Of a stretch of 64,000 nt of DNA, positions 26,517-33,833 are shown piece by piece. Numbering within the stretch: position 1 is the first letter of the stretch; each line of letters opens with the position of its first letter. The position numbers and the translations under genes are program-made. Under the pieces are notes generated by a model. That model searched no databases. It saw only the letters and a program-made list of their open reading frames with translations, and was not told where the DNA came from. The DNA is from an uncultured bacterium (lineage in GTDB: Bacteria > Verrucomicrobiota > Kiritimatiellia > CAIVKH01). The DNA lies in assembly GCA_937958885.1 (NCBI GenBank), contig CALGMT010000010.1:24685-88684 (forward strand), in the 5' to 3' direction.

Positions 26517-27041
26517 ATGGCGGCGAAATTTTCCATGGGCTTGCACGATGCCGGCGCGTTTTTGCGCCGGCTCGCGGTATTGGCGGGGCTCTGGTGGATC
26601 CTCGATGAAGGGCGCATGGACGGCTGGTGGTTCGCGCCCGCGATCATTGCCGGCGCGCTCCTGATCCAGTACGTCCTGCCCGCGGCGGAATCACGATGGG
26701 GCTGGTCGGCCGTCGGCGCGCTGCGCTTCATCCCGTATTTCCTCAAACAATCGATTCACGGCGGGTGGGATGTGTCGCGCCGCGCGTTCCTGCGCGAGAT
26801 TTCGCTGGACCCTTCGATGTTCGAATATCCGTCGCGGTTGAGCAATCCGACCGCGCGCCTGTTTTTCACGCATGTGATCAGTTTGTTGCCCGGCACGCTT
26901 TCCGCCGATGCGAGGGGCAATACGATTCGCATCCACGCCCTCACCGGCGCGGAGCCGGAGTTGCGGGCCTCGGCGGAGCTGCTCGAAGCGCGCGTGGCGG
27001 ATCTCTTCGGCGAAACGCTCGCATCGGAGGCGCGTTCATGA
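26517..27041 (+). CDS. mrpE: Na+/H+ antiporter subunit E (MrpE/MbhA-like)
   Basis: Small membrane subunit of Mrp-type cation/proton antiporters. The protein has an N-terminal membrane hairpin (VLAGLWWILDEGRMDGWWFA, AIIAGALLIQYVLP). A soluble region follows with LRFIPYFLKQSIHGGWDVSR and RLFFTHVISLLPGTLSADAR, the hallmark of MrpE. Starts at GTG 26484, ATG 26517 or ATG 26535 are all possible; none has a clear ribosome-binding site. It is the first gene of a nine-gene run whose neighbours overlap by 4 bases. Confidence 0.88.
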   Translation: MAAKFSMGLHDAGAFLRRLAVLAGLWWILDEGRMDGWWFAPAIIAGALLIQYVLPAAESRWGWSAVGALRFIPYFLKQSIHGGWDVSRRAFLREISLDPSMFEYPSRLSNPTARLFFTHVISLLPGTLSADARGNTIRIHALTGAEPELRASAELLEARVADLFGETLASEARS

Positions 27042-27316
27042 CGGTCTTCGGCTATGCGCTCTGCTTATTCTTGCTCGCGAATCTCGCGGCGGGATTGCTG
27101 TTCGTCTTTCGCGGACGCGTCGCGCCGGTCTGGATGCTCGGCATCCAAATTTTCGGCACGACCGGCGCCGCGTTGTTGCTCGTGCTCGCGGAACTCCAGC
27201 AGGAACCCGCGCTGCGCGATGTCGCGCTGGTCTGCGCGCTGCTCGCTGCCGTGACGCTCGTCACGTATGCGCAGCGCATCTGGGCTCGGCCCGCCGCGGA
27301 GGAGGAAGCGCCATGA
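27038..27316 (+). CDS. mrpF: Na+/H+ antiporter subunit F (MrpF/MbhB-like)
   Basis: A 92-residue protein with three membrane helices: YALCLFLLANLAAGLLFVFR, MLGIQIFGTTGAALLLVLAE and DVALVCALLAAVTLVTYAQR. The size, the helix count and the position between mrpE and mrpG fit MrpF. The MrpF family usually has a conserved Asp in helix 2; here that region reads QIFGTTG, so an ion-binding role for that residue cannot be confirmed. The ATG overlaps the mrpE stop (ATGA), as does the following pair. Confidence 0.85.
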   Translation: MTVFGYALCLFLLANLAAGLLFVFRGRVAPVWMLGIQIFGTTGAALLLVLAELQQEPALRDVALVCALLAAVTLVTYAQRIWARPAAEEEAP

Positions 27317-27615
27317 GTGCGGCGCCGTTTCTGGCCGTCGCGCTGATGTGCGCGGGCGCGTTCTTTTTTCTCGCCGGCACCATCGGCTTTTTGCGGTTTC
27401 CGGACCTGTTCACGCGCCTGCACGCGTTGACGAAGGCCGACAACCTCGGGTTCGGCCTCATCGGCGCGGGGTTGGCGATCCTGTCCGGCTCGTGGGCCGT
27501 CGCCGCGAAAATTTTCCTGATTTGGATTCTGCTGCTGATCAGCGCCTCCGCGTGCAGCCTGCTCGTCGCGCGCGGCGCGATGCGAAACGGGATTCAGCCG
27601 TGGAGGAAACCATGA
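27313..27615 (+). CDS. mrpG: Na+/H+ antiporter subunit G (MrpG/MbhC-like)
   Basis: A 100-residue, three-helix membrane protein with the MrpG signature GTIGFLRFPDLFTRLHALTK ADNLG, followed by a GLIGAGLAILSGSWAVAAKI helix. Translationally coupled on both sides through ATGA overlaps with mrpF and the DUF4040 gene. MrpG helps assemble the antiporter complex. Confidence 0.92.
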   Translation: MSAAPFLAVALMCAGAFFFLAGTIGFLRFPDLFTRLHALTKADNLGFGLIGAGLAILSGSWAVAAKIFLIWILLLISASACSLLVARGAMRNGIQPWRKP

Positions 27616-27875
27616 CGCTGCCCCTGGCGTTCGATGTATTTCTTTGCGCGATGCTGCTCGGCCTCGCCGCCCGCACGCTGTTCAGCCGCACCCTCTTTCA
27701 GGGCGTGATGTTCTTCGTCGTGTACGGCCTCGTGATGGCGCTCGCGTGGGCGCGGCTCAACGCGCCGGATATTGCGCTGGCCGAGGCCGCGCTCGGCGCG
27801 GGCATCACCGGCGCGCTGCTGTTCAGCGCCGTGCGCGCCTTGCGCGACCGCGGGGATCGCGAGGAGGAGTCCTGA
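27612..27875 (+). CDS. DUF4040 subunit (MbhD / MrpA C-terminal module)
   Basis: An 87-residue membrane protein: FDVFLCAMLLGLAARTLFSR, TLFQGVMFFVVYGLVMALAW and ARLNAPDIALAEAALGAGIT. The APDIALAEAALGAGI stretch is the DUF4040 signature, found in the C-terminal part of MrpA and as the stand-alone subunit MbhD of archaeal membrane hydrogenases. Its presence as a separate gene after mrpEFG is the Mbh order. It overlaps mrpG by 4 bases and precedes mrpB by 1 base. Confidence 0.88.
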   Translation: MTLPLAFDVFLCAMLLGLAARTLFSRTLFQGVMFFVVYGLVMALAWARLNAPDIALAEAALGAGITGALLFSAVRALRDRGDREEES

Positions 27876-27876
27876 C

Positions 27877-28596
27877 ATGGCCGAAACCCGCGCCTACATC
27901 GGACGCACGCAGCGTGTGATGCTCGCCATCGGGCTGCTCCCGCTGCTGGCGGCGCTCTTGTCGGCGATCGGCAGCGTGCCTGCGCGCCCGCCGAATCTGG
28001 CCGCGCAGGTTGCCGCGCGGATGGGGGACAGCGGCGTCACGCATCCGCTCACCGCGGTGCTGCTCAACTTTCGCGGCTACGACACGATGCTCGAAATCGC
28101 AGTGCTGTGGCTCGCCGGTCTTGGCGCACTTGCGCTCGCGCCGGGTCCGTCCGCACAACGGGGGCGTCCGCATCCTGTTCTCGCCGGACTGCTCCGCGTG
28201 CTCGCGCCCGCGCTCGTGATGACCGCCGGCTACATTCTCTGGGCGGGCGGCTTCCGTCCCGGTGGCGCGTTCCAAGCCGGCGCGGTCTTGGGCGCGGGCC
28301 TCGTGCTGGCGTCGTTGGGTGGTGTTGTGCATCTTGATCCTGCACGGGGGTTGCAGTGCCTGCTCGGCCTCGGCGTAGCTGTGTTCACCGGCGTCGCCGT
28401 CTGGTCGTGGGCGCAAACCGGCGAGCTGTTGCATTACCCCGGCACGACGGACAAGTGGGCGATTCTTGCGATCGAAAGCATGGCCGCCCTCTCGATCGCC
28501 TTCATTTTGCTCACCCTCTTCGATCGTCTTACTTCCCCTTCCACCTCCCTCTCCACCTCCCTCTCCAGCTCCCCCCCACCGCCCCCCGCCGCATGA
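27877..28596 (+). CDS. mrpB: MbhE-MrpB fusion antiporter subunit
   Basis: The 239-residue membrane protein has an N-terminal MbhE/MrpA-tail-like part (RVMLAIGLLPLLAALLSAIG ... THPLTAVLLNFRGYDTMLEI). It continues into an MrpB/MnhB domain with GYILWAGGFRPGGAFQAGAV, four or more helices and LLHYPGTTDKW. The C-terminus changes to a Ser/Thr/Pro tail (TSPSTSLSTSLSSSPPPPPA) encoded by a pyrimidine-rich array. Canonical MrpA carries the MbhD and MbhE modules at its C-terminus; here they are split between this gene and the previous one. Stop overlaps the mrpC start. Confidence 0.87.
   Translation: MAETRAYIGRTQRVMLAIGLLPLLAALLSAIGSVPARPPNLAAQVAARMGDSGVTHPLTAVLLNFRGYDTMLEIAVLWLAGLGALALAPGPSAQRGRPHPVLAGLLRVLAPALVMTAGYILWAGGFRPGGAFQAGAVLGAGLVLASLGGVVHLDPARGLQCLLGLGVAVFTGVAVWSWAQTGELLHYPGTTDKWAILAIESMAALSIAFILLTLFDRLTSPSTSLSTSLSSSPPPPPAA
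28528..28592 (+). repeat. Pyrimidine-rich CTCTCC/CACCTC array at the mrpB end
   Basis: CTTCCCCTTCCACCTCCCTC-type repeats encode the last about 20 residues of MrpB. It is the same style as the array at the start of the desaturase gene (8118-8190), and again in-frame and at a protein terminus. Confidence 0.8.
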
Positions 28597-28910
28597 GCAC
28601 GATGCATCTCTATCTTGGAACCGCAGTGCTGTTGTTCGTGCTCGGCCTTTACGGCGTGCTGATCCGCCCGCACTTGTTGCGCAAGATGACCGCGCTCAAC
28701 GTGATGAGTTCTGGTCTGTTTCTACTCTTCGTGGCCATTGCCTATCGCGGCGCGGGCGAACCGGCCGATCCGGTCCCGCACGCCATGGTGCTCACCGGCA
28801 TCGTGATTTCCGTCAGCGCCACTGCCTACGGCTTGTTGCTGATCCGCCGCGTGCTCGAAACCACCGGCCGCGCGGAATTGCCGATAGAGGAGCCCAAACC
28901 CAATGCCTGA
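28593..28910 (+). CDS. mrpC: Na+/H+ antiporter subunit C (MrpC/NuoK-like)
   Basis: A 105-residue membrane protein with three helices, related to NuoK of complex I: LYLGTAVLLFVLGLYGVLIR, KMTALNVMSSGLFLLFVAIA and DPVPHAMVLTGIVISVSATA. The DPVPHAMVLTGIVI motif is diagnostic for MrpC. It begins in the mrpB stop (ATGA) and overlaps mrpD by 8 bases. Confidence 0.93.
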   Translation: MSTMHLYLGTAVLLFVLGLYGVLIRPHLLRKMTALNVMSSGLFLLFVAIAYRGAGEPADPVPHAMVLTGIVISVSATAYGLLLIRRVLETTGRAELPIEEPKPNA

Positions 28911-30399
28911 CGCCGGATTCAGTTCCGCATGGCTCGCCGCGCCTATTGCGGTTCCGCTGCTCGCCGCGATCGGCGTCGCGCTGCTTTCCGCGCGCCTGCG
29001 CGCTGGGGTGTGCGCGCTCGGCGCGGTCGGCACTGCCGTCGCGTCATTTGTCGTCCTCGCGCGCGTCGCGGCCGCGGGCCCGTTGCGGCACAACCTCGGC
29101 GGTTGGGGCGCGCCGCTCGGCATCGACCTGTTTGCCGACGGCCTCTCCGTGCTCATGCTCGCGATGACCGCCGTGCTCGGCTGCGCCATCAGTCTTTACG
29201 CGTCCGGCTACTTCGAACACGCGCGCGAACGCCAATCGTTTTGGCCGATTTGGTTTCTGCTCTGGACCGGCCTCAACGCGCTCTTTCTGACCGCCGATCT
29301 CTTCAATTTTTATGTCACGCTTGAGCTCATCGGCATATCCGCCGTCGCGCTCGTCGCGATGGAGGGCGGACCCGTCGCGCTCTCTGCCGCCGTCCGCTAT
29401 CTGTTCATGGCGATGCTCGGCTCGCTCGCGTACATGGGCGGCGTTGCGCTCGTCTATGCGCAGACCGGCGCGCTCGATCTTGCGCTGCTCGAGGGACGCC
29501 TGGGCGAAGGCCCGCTGGGCCAGGCCGCGCTCGCGCTCCTCATCGTCGGCCTGCTCGCGAAGACCGCGCTGTTCCCGCTGCACCTTTGGCTCCCGCCCGC
29601 GCACTCGAGCGCGCCCGCGCCGGTCAGCGCCGCCCTTTCCGCGCTGGTGGTCAAGGCCTCGTTTTACATCCTGCTCCGCACCTCGTTTGGCGCATTCTCC
29701 GACAACGCGCTCGCCGCGGTCGGTCCGATTCTCGGCATTCTCGGCGGCCTCGCCGTGCTGTGGGGCTCGCTGCAGGCCCTCACACAGGATCGGCTCAAGT
29801 TGATGATCGCGTATTCAACCGTCGCGCAGGTCGGCTATCTCTTCCTCCTGTTCCCCGTCGCGATGCCGGGCGCGGGCGACGCCGCGTGGCAATCGAAGGC
29901 ATGGATCGCCGGTATTTTTCATGCCCTGTCGCACGCCGCCGCGAAGGGCGCGATGTTTATGGCGGCCGGCGCGATTCTGCATGCCGTCGGGCGCGACGAT
30001 AAAAATTCGTTGCGCGGCCTCGGCGAGCGGATGCCCGTTTCCGTCAGCGCGCTCGCTGTCGCCGGCATATCGATTATGGCCCTTCCGCCCAGCGGCGGCT
30101 TTATAGCGAAGTGGATGCTGCTGGTCGCTGCGGTGCGCACCGGCCAGTGGTGGTGGGCGCCGCTGATGATCGGCGGCGGATTGTTGGCCGCCGGCTACGT
30201 GTTTCGCATGGTCAAATTCGCCTTTTACGCGACACCCGCGCATGCGCCGCCGCTGCATGCCGTGCCGCGCCGGCTCGAATACACCGCGCTCGTCCTCGCG
30301 CTGATCGCGCTCGGTCTCGGCCTCGCCTCGGTATTTCCCATCGCCGTCGCCGCGATCGGCGCGCCGTTTCCGGAAAATTGGTTTACGGAGGCGTTGTGA
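28903..30399 (+). CDS. mrpD: Antiporter subunit D (MrpD/NuoN-like), first of three
   Basis: A 498-residue, about 14-helix proton/cation-conducting subunit of the NuoL/M/N family. The key TM5 Glu is present (FNFYVTLELIGIS, Glu141), as is the TM7 Lys region KTALFPLHLWLPPAHSSAPA and the TM8 VVKASFYILL Lys. The broken helix before HALSHAAAKGAMFMAAGA carries the further conserved Lys. Directly after mrpC with an 8-base overlap, as in Mrp and Mbh operons. Followed by a hairpin of ggaagacgg arrays before the next antiporter gene. Confidence 0.93.
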   Translation: MPDAGFSSAWLAAPIAVPLLAAIGVALLSARLRAGVCALGAVGTAVASFVVLARVAAAGPLRHNLGGWGAPLGIDLFADGLSVLMLAMTAVLGCAISLYASGYFEHARERQSFWPIWFLLWTGLNALFLTADLFNFYVTLELIGISAVALVAMEGGPVALSAAVRYLFMAMLGSLAYMGGVALVYAQTGALDLALLEGRLGEGPLGQAALALLIVGLLAKTALFPLHLWLPPAHSSAPAPVSAALSALVVKASFYILLRTSFGAFSDNALAAVGPILGILGGLAVLWGSLQALTQDRLKLMIAYSTVAQVGYLFLLFPVAMPGAGDAAWQSKAWIAGIFHALSHAAAKGAMFMAAGAILHAVGRDDKNSLRGLGERMPVSVSALAVAGISIMALPPSGGFIAKWMLLVAAVRTGQWWWAPLMIGGGLLAAGYVFRMVKFAFYATPAHAPPLHAVPRRLEYTALVLALIALGLGLASVFPIAVAAIGAPFPENWFTEAL

Positions 30400-30410
30400 T
30401 GAGGAGCATG

Positions 30411-30493
30411 AACGGAAAACGGAAGACGGAAGACGGAATGTGTTCGACGCGGCCTGATGCGCTCGTTCCGTTTTCCGTTTTCCGTCTTCCGTC
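30411..30493. repeat. Inverted pair of ggaagacgg arrays forming a long hairpin
   Basis: ACGGAAAACGGAAGACGGAA plus AGACGGAA (to 30438) faces TTCCGTTTTCCGTTTTCCGT plus CTTCCGT (30466-30493). The arms pair over about 27 bases with only three A/G transitions, two or three of which become G-U pairs in RNA; the loop is 27 bases. It lies between mrpD and the next antiporter gene and could lower read-through or stabilise the upstream mRNA. Confidence 0.85.
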
Positions 30494-30504
30494 CGCATAG
30501 AGCC

Positions 30505-32010
30505 ATGCCGATCTTCGACTCCATGCTGCCGCTGCTCGTGCTGATGACCTCGCTGGTCACGGCGGCGGTGATCTTTGCCCTCGGGGAAGAGCGCGCGAAG
30601 GCGCGCACCTTCTTCAACTTGCTGGGCGCGCTCGCGAAGTTGGCGCTGGTCGGGTTCATGCTCTGGGGCGTCTTCCACGAACGCGTCTTCGAGACGCGCT
30701 GGCGCTTCATGCCCCAGCTCGACTTCGTGCTGCGCGCGGACAGCATGACGATCCTCTTCTCCACGCTCTCCGCCGGCCTCTGGTTGCTGACGACGATTTA
30801 CGCGATCGGCTACCTCGAAGGCTCGCCGAACCGGCGGCGCTTTTTCGGCTATTTCTCGCTCTGCGTGACCGCAACGATGGGCGTTTCGCTCGCGGGCAAT
30901 CTGATCACGTTTTTTGTGTTCTACGAGTTGCTCACGCTCACCACGTACCCGCTCGTGGTGCATCGTGGAACGGACAAAGCGATAAAGGCGGGATCGATGT
31001 ACCTGCGCTACACGCTCGGCGGCAGCGCGGCGATGCTCGCCGGCATGCTGTGGTTGTATGTGTTGGTCGGACCGTTCGACTTCGCCGAGACCGGCGCGCT
31101 GAGCGCGCTGGATCCGCGCCTGCACTGGCAGCTCATCGCCATCTTCGTATTGCTGATCGGCGGCCTCGGCGTGAAGGCCGCGTTGATCCCGCTGCATCGT
31201 TGGTTGCCCGAGGCGATGGTGGCGCCCGCGCCGGTCAGCGCGTTGCTCCACGCGGTTGCGGTGGTCAAGGCCGGCGCGTTTGGGATCGTGCGCGTAGTGT
31301 ACGACGTGTACGGAATCGAGTTCTCGCGGGATCTCGGCGTGTTGCCGGGCCTTGCCGCGATCGCCGCGTTGACCATTCTCTACGGATCCATTCGCGCGCT
31401 GACGCAGGACGACTTCAAGCGCCGGCTCGCGTTCTCGACCGTCAGTCAGGTCTCCTACATCACGCTGGGCGTCAGTCTGTTCGGTCCAATCGCGAGCATC
31501 GGCGGCCTCGTGCACCTCGTGCACCAAGGCATCATGAAAATCACGATGTTCTTCGCCGCGGGCAACGTCGCCGAGGCGCTCGGCGCGCACAAAGTCAGCG
31601 AGCTCGACGGAGTCGGGCGGCGCATGCCCGGCACGATGGCCGCATTTTCCGTCGCCGCGCTCGGGATGATCGGCGTGCCGCCCCTGGCAGGGTTCATCAG
31701 CAAGTGGTACCTCGGCTGGGGCGCGGCCGCAGCCGGCCAGTATTGGGCGCTTGGCGTGCTCGCCGCGAGCAGCCTGCTCAACGCGGCGTATTTTCTGCCC
31801 ATCCTGTATCGCGCGTGGTTCAAGCCGCAGCGCAAGCCGTGGCCGCATGAACACCTGCGGCGCGGCCGGTTCGAGATCAGCCCGTGGCTGCTCCTGCCGC
31901 CCGTAGCGACCGCGGTCCTCGTCGTCCTCGCGGGGCTGCTTGCCGGACATCCGTTCAGCCCGTTGGGCTGGGTGCGCATTATCGCCGGACGGGAGTATCT
32001 CGCGCCATGA
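30505..32010 (+). CDS. Second NuoL/M/N-family antiporter subunit
   Basis: A 501-residue membrane protein of the MrpD/NuoN type. TM5 Glu is kept (FFVFYELLTLTTYPL, Glu141). GVKAALIPLHRWLPEAMVAP, VVKAGAFGIVRV and HQGIMKITMFFAAGN supply the conserved Lys residues. The ATG at 30505 is used because the 16 upstream codons are encoded by the array. It is an extra proton-conducting subunit beyond canonical Mrp. Its stop overlaps the start of the third. Confidence 0.9.
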   Translation: MPIFDSMLPLLVLMTSLVTAAVIFALGEERAKARTFFNLLGALAKLALVGFMLWGVFHERVFETRWRFMPQLDFVLRADSMTILFSTLSAGLWLLTTIYAIGYLEGSPNRRRFFGYFSLCVTATMGVSLAGNLITFFVFYELLTLTTYPLVVHRGTDKAIKAGSMYLRYTLGGSAAMLAGMLWLYVLVGPFDFAETGALSALDPRLHWQLIAIFVLLIGGLGVKAALIPLHRWLPEAMVAPAPVSALLHAVAVVKAGAFGIVRVVYDVYGIEFSRDLGVLPGLAAIAALTILYGSIRALTQDDFKRRLAFSTVSQVSYITLGVSLFGPIASIGGLVHLVHQGIMKITMFFAAGNVAEALGAHKVSELDGVGRRMPGTMAAFSVAALGMIGVPPLAGFISKWYLGWGAAAAGQYWALGVLAASSLLNAAYFLPILYRAWFKPQRKPWPHEHLRRGRFEISPWLLLPPVATAVLVVLAGLLAGHPFSPLGWVRIIAGREYLAP

Positions 32011-33752
32011 ACCTGCTCCCGTTGCCTGATGCGATGTTGCCCGCGCTGCTTGCGCTCGCGTTGCTGGCGCCGCTCCTGCTCGCGGTGCGCCCGCGCGCGA
32101 CCGGATGGGGTGCAGTCGCCGCCTTGCCCGCCGTTGCGCTCGCGTTTGTCAAGCCGTTCGAGACGGGAATGGATGTCCTCTTGATCGGCGCGCGATTCGG
32201 CGTGCATCCCGGCAACGCGCCGTTCCTGCTGCTCGCCGGCGCGCTATGGACGCTCGCCACATGGTTCGCGCGCCACTACATGGCGCATGACGCGCATGCC
32301 GTCCGTTATCACTTCTTTCACCGCCTCGCGATGACCGGCAACTTCGGCCTCATCCTCGCGCAGGACCTCGCAACCTTTTACTTTTTCTTCGCGCTGATGA
32401 GCCTTGCGTCGTACCCGCTCGTCATCCACGACGGGCGGAGCGTCTCGCGCCGCGCGGGACGCGTCTATCTCGCCCTCGCGCTGCTCGGCGAGGTCGTGCA
32501 ATTCGCCGTTTTTTCCGCGATCGCCGCGCAAGCGGGCGCGTGGACATTCGACGCGGCGCGCGCCGCGCTGATCGAATCACCGCACCGCGCGTGGCTTATT
32601 GGCGCACTGCTAGCCGGACTCGGCATCAAGGCCGCGCTCGTGCCGCTGCACGTCTGGCTTCCGCTCGCGCACCCCGTTGCGCCGACGCCGGCCAGCGCGG
32701 TGTTGAGCGGCTCGATGATCAAGGCCGGCCTGCTCGGCTGGCTGAATCTGCTCCCACTCGGCGCGGTCGCCGCGCCCGCGTTCGGCGAGCCGGTCATGGT
32801 CCTCGGCCTGTTCGGCATCTTCGGCGCGGCTGTCGCCGGCGTCACGCAGCATCAGCCCAAGGCCGTGCTCGCCTATTCGAGCATCAGCCAGATGGGCTTG
32901 ATGATTCTTGCCGTCGGCATCGCCTTGCAGCGTCCGGCGGCGATGCCCGCTGTGTTTCCCGCGCTGATGCTCTACGCGCTGCACCACGCGCTCGCGAAGG
33001 GCGCGCTGTTCCTCGGCGTCGGCATGGCGACCAGCGCGCCGCGCGGCGCTGCGGGCCGCGTCTGGATGTGGGTCGGCCTGCTCCTGCCCGCGCTCGCGCT
33101 CGCCGGGTTCCCGCTCACCAGCGGCGCGGCGGCCAAGCTCTTTCTAAAAGCCGCCGCCGCGGAGGCGGCGGGCGACTGGCCCGCGCGGCTCTCCGCGCTG
33201 CTCTCCATCGGCGCGATCGGGACCACGCTGCTGATGGCGCGTTTTTTGTGGACGATGCGCAAAAAGATCGCGCAAGACCCCGACGCGCAGCACCTCGCCT
33301 CGCGCGCGATTTGGGCGCCGTGGGGGCTGTTGATCGCGCTGGTGCTGGCGTTGCCCTTGTGGTTTGCGGTTGGGCTTGCGCCGGAAAAAGCCGCGGGCGC
33401 GTGGTCGCTGAAGTACGCGGTGCCGCTCGCGTGGCCGGTGTTGGCGGGCGCCGCAATTGCGGGCGTCGCGATCGCCGTCCTTCGGCATGGCCTGGGCGAA
33501 GTGCCGCCCGGCGATCTGCTCGCGATTCCGGCGTGGATCGTCGCACGGCTGGTTGGTTTTTATCGGCTGCATCGCCCGGCCCTTGGCGCGCGTGTCCGCG
33601 CGGCGGACGAGGCGCGCGCGCTGGCGCGCGACGGGTTGAAAGAGCTGCTACGCGCGCTTGCCGGCGCCGAGCGCTATCTGCGGACGCTCGGCGTTGCGGG
33701 CATTGCCCTCGCGCTGCTCACCGCGTTGCTGATTTGGCGCCTCGGCCGCTGA
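32007..33752 (+). CDS. Third NuoL/M/N-family subunit, lacking the TM5 glutamate
   Basis: A 581-residue membrane protein. The proton-channel Lys motifs are kept (GIKAALVPLHVWLPLAHPVA, MIKAGLLGWLN, HHALAKGALFLGVGM). At the TM5 position where paralogues have FxFYEL it reads FFFALMSLASYPLV, so the essential Glu is Ala129. The C-terminus has a long amphipathic region (about 500-560, ALGARVRAADEARALARDG) and a final helix, LGVAGIALALLTALLIW, as in the lateral helix of NuoL or MrpA. It may be a structural rather than a pumping subunit, which is inference. Last gene of the run. Confidence 0.88.
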   Translation: MNLLPLPDAMLPALLALALLAPLLLAVRPRATGWGAVAALPAVALAFVKPFETGMDVLLIGARFGVHPGNAPFLLLAGALWTLATWFARHYMAHDAHAVRYHFFHRLAMTGNFGLILAQDLATFYFFFALMSLASYPLVIHDGRSVSRRAGRVYLALALLGEVVQFAVFSAIAAQAGAWTFDAARAALIESPHRAWLIGALLAGLGIKAALVPLHVWLPLAHPVAPTPASAVLSGSMIKAGLLGWLNLLPLGAVAAPAFGEPVMVLGLFGIFGAAVAGVTQHQPKAVLAYSSISQMGLMILAVGIALQRPAAMPAVFPALMLYALHHALAKGALFLGVGMATSAPRGAAGRVWMWVGLLLPALALAGFPLTSGAAAKLFLKAAAAEAAGDWPARLSALLSIGAIGTTLLMARFLWTMRKKIAQDPDAQHLASRAIWAPWGLLIALVLALPLWFAVGLAPEKAAGAWSLKYAVPLAWPVLAGAAIAGVAIAVLRHGLGEVPPGDLLAIPAWIVARLVGFYRLHRPALGARVRAADEARALARDGLKELLRALAGAERYLRTLGVAGIALALLTALLIWRLGR

Positions 33753-33768
33753 CCCGCCCAAAAGCCCC

Positions 33769-33800
33769 AAAGGGGTCAGACGCTGAATTTTCTCGTGATG
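33769..33800 (+). repeat. Solo RAYT element end / 3' relic
   Basis: AAAGGGGTCAGACGCTGAAT then TTTCTCGT is almost identical to the transposase-gene end of RAYT element 2 (reverse complement of 53134-53163), extending beyond the inverted repeat. On the minus strand it still reads ITRKFSV then stop, matching ATRKFSA-stop of the transposase. It is a remnant or minimal non-autonomous copy in the gap between the antiporter and the TPR gene. Confidence 0.8.
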
Positions 33801-33833
33801 CGGTCGAGTGCGCCCGATCGGTTAATGTTCGGA

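Noticed and set aside
26517-33752. Complex I or membrane-bound hydrogenase operon
   Set aside because: Only antiporter-type subunits are present; no NuoB/C/D/H/I, NiFe hydrogenase or quinone subunits were found in the window.
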